Positions 42,679 through 53,262 of a stretch of DNA of 64,000 nucleotides are shown here, piece by piece. A program made the position numbers and the translations under genes. Origin of the DNA: Mantis religiosa (lineage: Eukaryota > Arthropoda > Insecta > Mantodea > Mantidae). Where the stretch lies: positions 1,210,501 through 1,274,500 of the forward strand of contig JAUKNK010000057.1 in NCBI GenBank assembly GCA_030765055.1. The letters are read 5' to 3'. Under the pieces are notes generated by a model. It made no database searches, had not been told where the DNA came from, and was given only the letters and a program-made list of their open reading frames with translations. Numbering within the stretch: position 1 is the stretch's first letter; the number at the start of each line of letters is the position of its first letter.

Positions 42679-44441
42679 TAAAAAAGGGAGGGACCAAGCC
42701 CCCCACTAAATCAGAAACCTGAAAACCTTTAAAAATACAAAAACCACTTTTAAAGGGGAGGGTTTACCATCCTGTTAACACCATTCACCATAAAACTATA
42801 GAAAATGGAAAAATCACTGAAGCACTTCACTATGTTGAACTGCCGTATATAGAAACTCCTCCTCCTCCTCCACCTCCTCCTCCTCCTCAAAACTGATGAA
42901 TGATGCGATGCTATTCCTAGACTCTGGTTGTGGACCTGGATCATCTATATTTGCTCCTCCTCGTCCGAGCTGGTACATGTTGAATAAACCATGATGCATG
43001 GCTAGGCCTAGATTGAGGATCAGGACCACTCGCAGTCTCCTCCTCCTCCTCGTCCGAGCTGATGGATGATTGGAATGTAGAGTGCGCCATTCATCAAGCT
43101 TCAGTTTAAAATCCCCATAGGCTTCATCAGCTAGTCTTGCCGGTCTGATTCTCCTTCCCTCTCCACAGTCGCATCTGCCCATGGAAACCAAATAGCTTCA
43201 TCTTCTTTTGATTGTTTGCTTATTATCAACCTGTATATCTTCGTTGGTAATAATATTTCTATTGGTCCTGTTGGTAATGAGTCTTTCGGATCTTCTTACT
43301 TCAATAACAACTGGAACATCTTGTCTAGGTAAGGCTTCATTTAGTGAAATCTTCCAAGCTAATTCACTTACAGTGTTTGCCAGATTAGATAATATATCAT
43401 CAATATCTGGAGATCTAATTATATTCCATATATTAATTCCACTTAATGCACTCCTTTCCTCTGAAATTTGTTCGGCATATTTAGGACGTTCAAAGAGAAC
43501 ATGTTCCGGACTATCACTTACATGACATATATTACACATGCTGCTATTTATCTTATGCCAGTAAGTGTCGTAAGGTCCATGTCCTGTTAGAAAATGTATT
43601 AAACTCTTTGTAGGTTTGACATGCTGGATCCTTAATTGTTCGGTTACCGATGGGAAAATATCATAGTTTCTTCTTCCAACCTTTGCATATATCCACTCAT
43701 CTTACCATTCACTCAATAAATATTTCTTAATATCCGATTTATTAGCACATACTTTCCCAATAAACTTTTTCACTTTTTTACCATCACCTTTCTTCATCCA
43801 AAACATAGCTCCCCTTAATCTAATTAAGATATCGATTGGCCAGATTACTGTTACCATCAAAAGTGCTAGTGTCAAAGTTGTACAAACTGCACCATTAGAC
43901 GTAATAAGATTTTTCGTTGCATACTTCTTAATTCCCTTCTTCAAGTTGAATGATTTAATTTTTGAGCCAAAACTGCTGCTGCATATGTAATTATTGATCC
44001 AAAAATAGTGTAATGATATGTTATGATATTATTTAAAGATATTTTATATTTTGAGCTAACAATTCGGGCTAATTTCTGCATAACCCTTTCGCTTTCGTTC
44101 TGACAAACTCTATATGTTTGTTGAAGTTTAACTTGTCATCTAAAATAATACCCAAATTTTTTATATCTCTACAACGTTTGATAGTTTCATTATTGTATTT
44201 AATAGCAGGATTCCGTTTTAATGTTCCTTTCACCAACATGTACATTGATTTATGAGGGGCAATGTGTAACTTGGTATCGGTGCATCATTTAGGTAATTTA
44301 GTTAAGAAATTTGATCTTATTTGTAATTGTGCTCTTGACTCTCCAGCAATCAAAAGGATAACATCATCAGCATATGCGGTAATTTTTTTAACATTGTCAT
44401 CATTTTCAAATACTTCTAAGAGAGTATCCAAAACTATATCC

Positions 44442-44457
44442 CAGAATGTTGGTCCTA
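44442..44457. repeat. 16-bp target-site duplication of SINE (left)
   Basis: CAGAATGTTGGTCCTA, repeated exactly at 44,677-44,692. Confidence 0.9.
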
Positions 44458-44676
44458 GTCTGCCTCACGTTCAAGAGGTCCCAAGTTTGAATCTCGGTCA
44501 TGGTGAGTTACCTGGATAAGGTTTTTTCCAGGGTTTTTCTTTATCCTGAAAGACGAATGTCGGGTAACTGTAAGCTCTATGGACCCTGGGCTCATTTGAG
44601 CGTCATGTCACCCATTCCATTCATCGTCCGATATGACTTAACGTTGGGGGACCTAAAACTACAAACGAATTTACAA
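44458..44676 (+). mobile_element. tRNA-derived SINE, family A, copy 2
   Basis: 219 bp inserted in the RT of E1, with a perfect 16-bp duplication. It begins in the tRNA-like head after the A box (GTCTGCCTCACGTTCAAGAG), keeps the B-box AGTTTGAATC, and continues through GAGTTACCTGGATAAGG and GACCCTGGGCTCATTTGAGC. It is therefore 5'-truncated compared with the copy at 16,400-16,660. Confidence 0.9.
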
Positions 44677-45839
44677 CAGAATGTTGGTCCTAAAACTGAT
44701 CCTTTTGGGCATTCTTTTGTAATCATTTTCTAAATCTGCTGATTGATTCCTTGTATATTGACTCTTCTATTTTCACAATAACTCAAAAGCAATATATACA
44801 ATGGCAACGGATAATTTTGCACTCTTAATCTATTAAAGAAGAAATGCCACCACAAGTTATCAAAAGCTCCAGATATATCAATTGATAAAGCGATGATATA
44901 TTTGTAAGCACAGCTGGTTACACAATCAGTAATATCAGTTACTGCATCCTCAGTAGACCGTCCTTTCCGAAATCCAAACTGTTATTCATGCCAATCATAG
45001 ATCCAAATTCAATACTTCTCTTATTAATTGTTCAAAAAATTTTCCCATGGAATTCAACAGACAAATTGGTCTATAGGATTTTGGTTTGGCTGGATCTTTA
45101 TCAAGGCCCTTTTTGAGGAGGATATCTCATGCCACTTTCCAGCAATCAGGAAAATATCCTCTCCATATACAATCAATGTAAATACTGCACAGTTGGGGTA
45201 TTAACGTATCCTGAAGAGCAATCAAAACTTCATTTGGGATATTATCTGGGCCACAAGATTTCTTATTCTTTAATTAATAAAAAATTTCTTTAATTCAGAA
45301 ATATCAAAGGGATATATTACATTACAATTATTGTAATTAAATTTCATATTCAATCTTAGAATTTTATTATGCAGATTATCCATAGTCGCATCATCATCGG
45401 GCAAGAGGATGTTCAACAATAACTTGGAGATATCTTCACAATTTGCTGTCATACTCACATCGTCTCTTTTCAGTGTATTAAAAACTTCTGGTGTTTTAAT
45501 CTTATCCATAATAATTTTATAGGGAATATCCCAAATATCTTTATTTAGTATAAATTCTACAAAATTGGTCCAAGTTTTACTTCTTGTATCCAATAGAAGC
45601 TCTTTAAATTTAAATTTGGTATGACTATAACGATTCAATTTATCTATTCTATCAGCTTCAATCGTAACCTTTTTATATATCTTTCTCAATTTTCCCATTT
45701 TTCTTCTAGCGGTTTCCAATGCTTCATTCCATATGTTATCGGAAAATTTCTTATCTCTAAAAGACGGAACTGATTTTCTGAGTTTGAGACTTGCTGCCTA
45801 TATTATAATTAAAATAAATGACCCTATGGTCACTAGAGG

Positions 45840-46600
45840 TCATATCTTGCCCAACTTTCCATCCAAAGAATGGATGGCTAGAATTTCTTGACTGGTTTGA
45901 TGATCGGGAAGATTGAGCCTTATTTTTCTTCTTACTGATGGTTCCAGATGATGAACAGAATTTCTTCTTTGTTTCAAAAGCCCTTGTACTAAAGATTTAA
46001 AAACATTATGATCATGCTTTGTGGATGAGGATTTGAAGGAATTAGTTTTGAGGGAATACTCCTTATTTTTTAACAGTATATTGGTACTGGAATTAATATT
46101 TTTGGGCATGGTAGGAGTAATGGATTTAGGATTCTTAGGAGTGATTGATTTAGCATTTACAACATCGTCGTGTCTAATATGGACATAACAATGTGACCAT
46201 GGTTGACCCGGGTCCATTGATATCCTACCATAACATTTTACAAACTGACCACAAATTTCTTCCAAATCTACCTCTTCATTTCTACTTTCAAAAACTGTAT
46301 TTAATATACTGAAAAGTTCTTTTGGGTTTGTGGTAACATTGTGAACCTTTAGTTCCATTCTGTCAATGGCGTCCGGCAATGGGAAAACTATGGATTCACC
46401 TTTATCATGTAACTTTCTTATGACATGCCGTAATGCCGCTAATAATATTTTAGATTCCTCCAATCTGCTCAACTGCATTGCGTTTTCAATACCGTTATAA
46501 AATTTACTGGAAACTGGGATGAAATATTAGACTTCTCAACGCCATTTTGGAAAGATATATCATATTCTTTTTCTGTCCTACCCATAAGAGCATCATTATC
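45840..46600 (-). pseudogene. E1 ORF1 fragment
   Basis: Two minus-strand frames read in order: one near 46,600-46,480 with ALMGRTEKEYDISF, then 46,478-45,840 (212 aa), beginning MQLSRLEESKILLAALRHV. The latter has Ser/Lys-rich low-complexity sequence in its second half. No CCHC knuckles are visible. Its position upstream of the endonuclease remnant fits ORF1 of an R1-clade element. The 3' end of this frame already reads the C-terminal endonuclease (SLDGKLG), so the deletion joined ORF1 to the endonuclease end. Confidence 0.55.
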
Positions 46601-46605
46601 AACTG

Positions 46606-47397
46606 GTATGAAGCGTTGGGGTAACGTGCTGGGGAAGCGGCTACCTAGAACTTGTGAAGAACTGTCAACGACAAAGAGAAGAGGCCAGGAGAAAAGGTGT
46701 AAATGTTGGCGAGATCGTATGTGGGAGGAGGCTACCTGGATCATGTGAAGAACTGTCAATCAACAAGTGAACAAGCCAGAAGAAAAGGTGTAAATGTCGG
46801 CGAGAACGTGTTGGGGAAGAGGCTACCTAGAACACGTGAAGAACTGTCAACGGACAGGTGAACAAGCCGGGAGAATAGGAGGAAGTGTTGCCATGAACGG
46901 GTTGGGGAAGAGGCTACCTATAAGATGTGAGATACCGTCAGCGGCCAAGTGAATAAGCCGAGAGGAAAGGAGTAAGTGTCGGCGAGAACCCGTTGGGGGA
47001 AGGGGCTACCTAAAACACGTGAAGATCTGTCAACGGCCAAGTGAACAAGCCGATAAGAAACGATTAAGCGTCGGGGAGAACGCTTTTGGGAGGAGGCTGG
47101 CTAGAACACGTCAAGAACTGTCAACGGCCAAGTGAACAAGCCGGGGGAAAGGAGTAGTGGTCGGCAAGAACGTGTTCGGGAAGCGGCTATCTGGAACATG
47201 TGAAGAAATGTCAACGGTCAAGTGGACAAGCCGCTAGGAATGGAGTAAGAGTCGGTGAGAACGTGTTATGGAAGCGGCTACCTAGAACACGTGAAGAACT
47301 GTCAACGGCCAAGTGAACAAGCCATGGGACTAGAAGTAAGGGTCTGCGTGAAGGTGTTGGGTAAGAGGCTATCTAGAACACGCGAAGAACTGTCAAT
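46606..47397. repeat. 91-bp minisatellite, block 2
   Basis: About 8-9 diverged units of the same family as block 1. It ends at GAACTGTCAATGAC, about unit position 19, where the AAAT-rich end of element E2 begins. Confidence 0.95.
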
Positions 47398-47445
47398 GAC
47401 AAATAAATAAATAAATAAATAAATAAAATAAATAAATAAATAAAA
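47398..47445. repeat. (AAAT)n microsatellite at E2 3' end
   Basis: About eleven AAAT units with one slip. Probably the element's 3' tail. Confidence 0.85.
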
Positions 47446-48423
47446 TCTGAAAATCTAATCCCGGTACCTAATTTCTTATACCGGGACATGATTTCCAAAT
47501 TCTAATTTATTAACTACCACATAAATACAAAAATACAATTTAAACAATCATTTTTCAGATAGTAAAATAAAAAAAAAACAAAAATTAAAAGAAAAAAATT
47601 TAAACAAATACAAAACTACCAATTTAAAAATTTACAATTTAACTAATAAACATATTTTTTACTGGAATCCAGTATACAAATAACTGGCAACCAGCTACAA
47701 TTACAAAATAAGACTACAATACCGGAAACCGATACTTAATGTACTGGTAACCAGTACATTTAAAACTTATCAATTTACCATTTAACTGATAAAAACCTTC
47801 TTATAAACTTACAAAACATTTAACGAAAAACTTATATAAAAATAACTCATAAAATTTACATTACAACAATCACAAAATTTACAAATTACTTACTCCAAAT
47901 TCTTTAAACAAATTAAAATACATTATATCAATTTATATAAACAAACAAATTCAATTATTTTTAATTCTACACCAATCAATATTTTTTTTTCAAATCTACT
48001 TTATATCAAATACAATATAAATTTCAAATTCAAAAATGACAATACAATTCAAACATATTAATCAAACAATAATTATACATTCAATAACCTTCATATATTT
48101 CAAAATTAAACCATTACAATAACCTTCAAACAACCAAACCAAACAATTCAATTTAATTTATTTATTTCATTTATTTATAATTTAATTTTTTTTACCTTAT
48201 TAACACAAAAATATCAAATTAACATTATACTAAAACACATTTCAACTATTAAATCTCCTAAATCTTCAACATAATTATATATATAAAAAATTCCTATTCT
48301 ATAATTTCTCAAAACACACTTTCTCAAAATTTAACTATCCTCATTTTACACCAAATTTAAATAAAATAACATCTCTATAATTTATCAAATCAGCTCCTTA
48401 ATCTCCCAAAAAGATATTTGGGG

Positions 48424-48532
48424 GATTATATTTAATTTGAGGGGAAGGCAATCCCTCCCCTCCCCCAAAAAGATATACTATTAGCACCACTCAAAATTAT
48501 ATTTAATTTGAGGGGAGGGCAATCCCTCCTCT
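48424..48532. repeat. Duplicated hairpin motif in E2 3' UTR
   Basis: ATTATATTTAATTTGAGGGG plus a GGCAATCCCTCC hairpin arm occurs twice, about 72 bases apart (hairpins at 48,439-48,460 and 48,510-48,532). The stems are GGGGAGGG-type pairing with CCCTCC. Confidence 0.65.
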
Positions 48533-48867
48533 AAAGATTTCACAGGATACCATATTACACTGAAACACTAAAACACTTTCATTTCTACGATCACCTCCTC
48601 GATTATACAGATTGTTGGACATTACTGGATCAGTTGCACCAACAACCTTGAAGCGGGTACCTGATTCGCCGGCAGGAACTCTATGTGTCCTCCTCAGAAC
48701 TGGTAGACATGGAAGGGGAATTGCGCCACCCTCATCCTCTCTGCATCACCTTCGGATTCTGCTACGGCTCTAGTTCTCCTGTAGCCCCAATCTCGTCGAC
48801 CAAGGGAAACACAATATCCTCTTCTTCTACTATTTATATTTTGCTAATCTTTAATATCCATACCTTC

Positions 48868-51144
48868 TTAAATAATAATATTTTCTTCATTACATGGATT
48901 AATACGTCTTTGGGATCTTCTTAATTCAATTGGTGGTTGAATTTCTTGAACAGGTATACATTTGGGTAGAATTGATTTCCATGCTAATTCGCTGATGGTA
49001 TTTGCTAATTTGGCCAAGATATTATATAATTCTGGGATTCTTATTATGTTCCATAAATTAAATCCTCTTAATTTATTTCGTTCTTCAGTAATTAGATGGT
49101 CATACTTAAAGCATTCAAATAAAACATGTTCTGGATTATCTACTTTACTACATATATTACAAATGGAACTATTTAACTTCTTCACTTTATACCAATATGT
49201 ACCATAAGGTCCATGTCCAGTCAAAGAATGAATTAGACCTTTTGTGGGTTTTACATGTTTCAGTTTCAAGCGTTCGATTATAAATGGAAAGAATTCATGA
49301 GTTCTTCTACCTTCATTTATACTGTCCCATTCATTCTGCCAATCCTTCAACAGATGTTTCTTGATATCTTGTCTGGTATTACACACCTTTCCAACTATAC
49401 TATTTACTTTATCAAAATTATTTTTCTTGAACCAGAACATTGCACCTCTCAATCTAATTAGAAGATCGATGGGCCATATTCCTGTCGTTACAAGGAGTGC
49501 TACTGTAGATGTCTTGCAAACAGCACCCGTATGGCGAAGCAGGATCTTCCTCTGTGTACTTCTTAATTTGTTTCTAATATTCAAATTATACAATTTTTGA
49601 GCCCAGGTTGCTGTGGCATATGTAACAATTGATCCAAAAATAGTATAATGATAGGTGATAATGTTATTAAAGGATATTTTATATTTTATATTGACAATTG
49701 TGGCTAATTTATTCATAACTTTTTCAGCCTTCATTCTAACATACTCTACATGATTTATAAAATTAAATTTTTCATCCAGCATAACACCTAGGTATTTTAT
49801 TTCTCTACAACGTTTAATTTTTTTATTATTATACTTAATAATCGGATCTCGTTTTAATTTTCCTTTAAATAAAATATATGATGACTTTTGGGGAGCAATT
49901 TGCAGTTTAGTCTCGTTACACCAGTTGGCTAATTTTGATGATATAAAATTTGCCTTAGTTTCTAGTTGTAATCTTGAGTCGCCTGCTATCAGAAAAATTA
50001 CATCGTCCGCATATGCTATTATATTAACTACATTTTCATCATTTTCAAAATTTTCTAACAAGGTTTCCATCACAATGTCCCAAAACGTGGGGCCCAGAAC
50101 AGATCCTTGTGGACAACCTTTACTGATACTTTTATAGATCTTCTGGTTGATGCCTTGAATATATACTTTCCTGTTATCACAATAACTCAAGAGTAATCTA
50201 TATATGGAATATGGATAATTAAGCTTTCTTAGCCTTTCAAAGAAGAAAGGCCACCATAGATTATCAAAGGCTCCTGAAATATCAACTGATAATCCAATTA
50301 TATACTTATTTGTACAGCGAGTCACGGAGTCCATGATATCAATGATAGCGTCCTCGGTAAATCTTCCTTTTCTAAAGCCATACTGCCTATTATTCATTCC
50401 TATCATAGTCCTATATTCTATTATCCTCTTATTAATTAGATGTTCAAAAATCTTGCCCATTGAGTTTAACAGGCAGATTGGTCTATATGACTTTGGTTTC
50501 ATCGGATCTTTATCAGAACCTATCTTTAGGACAATAACCCTAGCCTCTTTCCAACAACATGGAAAATATCCTCTCCACAGACAATCGTTAAAAATACTGG
50601 TAAGTTGTGGTATTAACGTATCATGGAGGGTCATTAAGACTTCATTCGGTATATTGTCCGGACCACAGGACTTCTTCTTCTTTAACTTTTTGAAGATTAC
50701 TTTTACTTCTGATATATCAAAAGGATATATTAAATTCAAGTTATTATAATCAAATTTCATATTAAGTCGACATAATGTGTTTTGGAAAGTATCCGAGGAT
50801 ATATCGTCATCGGGCAATAGAGTATCCAAAAGTAATTTCGTGGTTTCCTCCCAATTTGAGGTCATACTACCATCATGTTTTTCTAAAGTACTCAAAATTT
50901 CAGGTTTCTTAATCTTGTCCATAATGATTTTAAAAGGAATTCCCCAAGTGTTATTATCTAAATGGGTTTCCACAAATGTGATCCAGGATTTTTGTCTAGT
51001 GTCTAACAATAATTGTTTAAATTTAAATTTGGCATTTCTATAGCGATTTAGGTTTGCTTGTCTATCTGATTCAATCACGGATCTTTGATAAATTTTTCTA
51101 AGTTTCCTCATTTTTCTCCTTGAAGTTTCCAAGGCATCATTCAT
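48868..51144 (-). CDS. E2 reverse transcriptase ORF (R1 clade), 758 aa, uninterrupted
   Basis: Encodes the RT used for target-primed reverse transcription. In order it shows LKKKKSCGPDNIPNEVL (about residue 155), YRPICLLNSMGKIFE, YGFRKGRFTEDAI at about 254, SVDISGAFDNLWW at about 285, KGCPQGSVLGPTFWDI at about 341, and AYADDVIFL at about 375 with both catalytic aspartates. The tail has a C-x2-C-x7-H-x4-C motif, CNICSKVDNPEHVLFEC, at about 660-677. The block order and the CPQGS...FWDI and YADD contexts are those of the R1 clade. The ORF's Met follows a one-base shift from an upstream frame (NYAI-type linker, 51,146-51,235), so it is the RT part of a longer ORF2 whose endonuclease was lost by 5' truncation. 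No stop in 758 codons suggests a recent insertion. Confidence 0.9.
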   Translation of the reverse strand: MNDALETSRRKMRKLRKIYQRSVIESDRQANLNRYRNAKFKFKQLLLDTRQKSWITFVETHLDNNTWGIPFKIIMDKIKKPEILSTLEKHDGSMTSNWEETTKLLLDTLLPDDDISSDTFQNTLCRLNMKFDYNNLNLIYPFDISEVKVIFKKLKKKKSCGPDNIPNEVLMTLHDTLIPQLTSIFNDCLWRGYFPCCWKEARVIVLKIGSDKDPMKPKSYRPICLLNSMGKIFEHLINKRIIEYRTMIGMNNRQYGFRKGRFTEDAIIDIMDSVTRCTNKYIIGLSVDISGAFDNLWWPFFFERLRKLNYPYSIYRLLLSYCDNRKVYIQGINQKIYKSISKGCPQGSVLGPTFWDIVMETLLENFENDENVVNIIAYADDVIFLIAGDSRLQLETKANFISSKLANWCNETKLQIAPQKSSYILFKGKLKRDPIIKYNNKKIKRCREIKYLGVMLDEKFNFINHVEYVRMKAEKVMNKLATIVNIKYKISFNNIITYHYTIFGSIVTYATATWAQKLYNLNIRNKLRSTQRKILLRHTGAVCKTSTVALLVTTGIWPIDLLIRLRGAMFWFKKNNFDKVNSIVGKVCNTRQDIKKHLLKDWQNEWDSINEGRRTHEFFPFIIERLKLKHVKPTKGLIHSLTGHGPYGTYWYKVKKLNSSICNICSKVDNPEHVLFECFKYDHLITEERNKLRGFNLWNIIRIPELYNILAKLANTISELAWKSILPKCIPVQEIQPPIELRRSQRRINPCNEENIII

Positions 51145-51239
51145 CTGAGAACTTCTTTACTCTCGAATGAGGTACTGATTGCTTAATAGCATAATCAATA
51201 TTATAAATTAGATTATTTAATTCAATCACAGTGACAATG

Positions 51240-53262
51240 TCCATGACAACGGAAACAAGCCGGGACAAGAGGAGTGGTTGTCGGCGAGAACGTGTTGGGG
51301 AATAGGCTACCTAGAACAGATGAACTGTTAACGGCCATGTAAGCAAGCCGGGAGGAAAGGAGTAGGTGCTGGCGGGAACGTGTTGGGGAAGCGGCTACCT
51401 AGAACAGGTGAGGAACTGTTAACGGCCAAGTTAACAAGCCGGGAGGAAAGTAGTAAGTGACGTCAGGAACGAGTTGGGGAAGTGGCTACCTACAAGGTGT
51501 GAGAAACAGTCAAAGGCCAAGTGAACAAGCCACGAGAACAAGAGTAAGGGTCGGCCTGAATGTGTTGTGGAATAGCCTACTTAGAACACGTGAAGAACTG
51601 TCAATGACCAAGAGAACAAGCAGAGAGGAAAGGTGTAAGTGTTGCTGGGAACGTGCAGGGGAATGGGTTACCTAGAACATGTGAAGAACTATCAATGACA
51701 AAGTGAACAACCTAGGAGACAGGGAATAGGTGTTGGTGAGATCGTGTTGGGTAAGCGGCTGCCTAGAACAGGTGAGGAACTGTTAACGGCCAAGTAAACG
51801 AGCCAGTATGAAAGGAGTAAATTCCGGCTAGGTGTTGGAGAAGGGCCTACATAGAACACGTGAAGAACTGTCCACTACCAAGTAAACAGGATGATTGGAA
51901 AGGATGAAGCCTTGGGAGGAACATGGGGAAGCGGGTACCTAGAACACATGAAGAACTGTCAACTGCCATGTGCAGAAGCCGGGAAGAAATTACTAGGCTT
52001 CGGTCAAAACGTGCTGGGGAAGCGGTTACCTAGGTCTGGTGAAGAACTATCAACGGCCAAGTGAGCAAGCCGGCGTGCGCAAGAACGTGTTGGAGAAGCG
52101 GCTACCTGGAACATGTGAGGAATTTTCTACGGCGAAATGGACAACAGGAGTAATAGTTGGCGTGAACGTCTTGTGGAGGAGACCATTTAGAAGACGTGAA
52201 CAACTGTCAATGAGCAAGGGAACAAGCCAGAGAAAAGGAGTGGTTGTCGGCAAGAGCGTTTTGGTTAAGTTGCTACCTAGAACAGTTGAAGAACCCGTAA
52301 CGGCATAGTAAACAAGCCGGAAGAAAGGGAGTATGTTTAGCGAGAACATGTCGGGGAGGAGGCTAACTAGAGCACGTGAAGATCTGTCAACGGAGAAGTT
52401 AACAAGCCGGGAGAAGAGGAGTAAGCGTCGGCGAGAATCTGTTGGGAAAGAGGCTACCAAGAACACGTGAAGAACTGTCAGTGGACAAGTAAACAAGCCA
52501 GGAGAAGAGGAGAAAGCGTCGGCGAGAATCTGTTGGGAAAGAGGCTACTTAGAACACGTGAAGAACTGTCAGTGGGCAGGTAAACAAGCCAGGAGAAGAG
52601 GAGTAAGTGTCGGCGAGAATCTGTTGGGAAAGAGGCTACCTAGAACACGTGAAGAACTGTCAGTGGACAAGTAAACAAGCCAGGAGAAGAGGAGTAAGCG
52701 TCGGCGAGAATCTGTTGGGAAAGAGGCTACCTAGAACACGTGAAGAACTGTCAGTGGACAAGTAAACAAGCCAGGAGAAGAGGAGTAAGCGTCGGCGAGA
52801 ATCTGTTGGGAAAGAGGCTACCAAGAACACGTGAAGAGCTGTCAGTGGACAAGTAAACAAGCCAGGAGAAGAGGAGTAAGCGTCGGCGAGAATCTGTTGG
52901 GAAAGAGGCTACCAAGAACACGTGAAGAACTGTCTGTGGACAAGTAAACAAGCCAGGAGAAGAGGAGTAAGTGTCGGCGAGAATCTGTTGGGAAAGAGGC
53001 TACCAAGAACACGTGAAGAACTGTCAGTGGACAAGTAAACAAGCCAGGAGAAAAGGAGTAAGTGTCGGCGAGAATCTGTTGGGAAAGAGGCTACCAAGAA
53101 CACGTGAAGAACTGTCAGTGGACAAGTAAACAAGCCAGGAGAAGAGGAGTAAGGGTCGGCGAGAACGTATTGGGGAAGAGGTTACCTAGAACACGTGAAG
53201 AACTGTCAGCGGGCAAGTGAACAAGCAGGGAAAGTAGGAGTAAACGTCGGCGTGACGTCCGG
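51240..53262. repeat. 91-bp minisatellite, block 3
   Basis: About 22 units. The left part is as diverged as blocks 1 and 2. From about 52,420 to 53,150 some eight units are nearly identical, with exact 91-bp spacing, and share variants such as GAATCTGTTGGGAAAGAGG and GTCAGTGGACAAGTAAAC. This is a recent local expansion. Confidence 0.95.

Larger units (their letters stand above)
43198..45830 (-). pseudogene. E1 endonuclease remnant, RT and zinc tail
   Basis: Starts at TSSDHRVIYF (about 45,830-45,800), the last endonuclease block, then RT in several frames. The N-terminal RT frame is 45,719-45,270 (ARRKMGKLRKIYKK and YPFDISELKKF). YADDV lies at about 44,382-44,361. The C-terminal tail frame is 43,539-43,198, with CNICHVSDSPEHVLFE matching the C-x2-C-x7-H-x4-C motif of E2, but here the last Cys is replaced (FERPKY). 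A SINE splits the GxVLGPTFWD block. It aligns with E2 over its length with many changes and is not functional. Confidence 0.8.
41856..46605 (-). mobile_element. R1-clade non-LTR element E1 (interrupted, decayed)
   Basis: A minus-strand element of about 4.75 kb including a 219-bp SINE insertion. From its 5' side it has ORF1 sequence (truncated at about 46,605), a deletion removing most of the endonuclease, RT, a Cys/His tail and an AT-rich 3' UTR of more than 1 kb (41,856-43,190). Coding similarity to E2 (47,398-51,235) extends along the whole RT. It is bounded on both sides by minisatellite. The 3' boundary at 41,856 and the 5' boundary near 46,605 were judged by where unit similarity ends. 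Confidence 0.8.
47398..51235 (-). mobile_element. R1-clade non-LTR element E2 (5'-truncated)
   Basis: A minus-strand element of about 3.84 kb. Its 3' end is an (AAAT)n tract on the plus strand (47,398-47,445), followed by about 1.4 kb of very AT-rich 3' UTR. The RT open frame is uninterrupted. The 5' end is truncated between endonuclease and RT. Minisatellite continues on both sides: the left block ends ATGAC, and the right block restarts after CCATGAC, a possible 5-bp duplication. Confidence 0.85.

Noticed and set aside
42814..43191. A minus-strand 125-aa frame with a Glu-rich run as a gene
   Set aside because: The Glu run comes from a CTC trinucleotide repeat in the E1 3' region; no start context or domain supports it.
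47380..51260. Exact same insertion site for E1 and E2 in the minisatellite unit
   Set aside because: E1 enters near unit position 51 and E2 near 12-19, so single-nucleotide specificity is not supported by these two copies.
52050..53133. A series of 66-148-aa minus-strand frames across the minisatellite
   Set aside because: They recur every 91 bp because the repeat lacks stops in that frame; they are shadows of the repeat, not genes.
40125..53262. The regularly spaced repeats as a CRISPR-like array
   Set aside because: Units are directly tandem with a 91-bp period and no unique spacers; this is a minisatellite in a eukaryotic intron.
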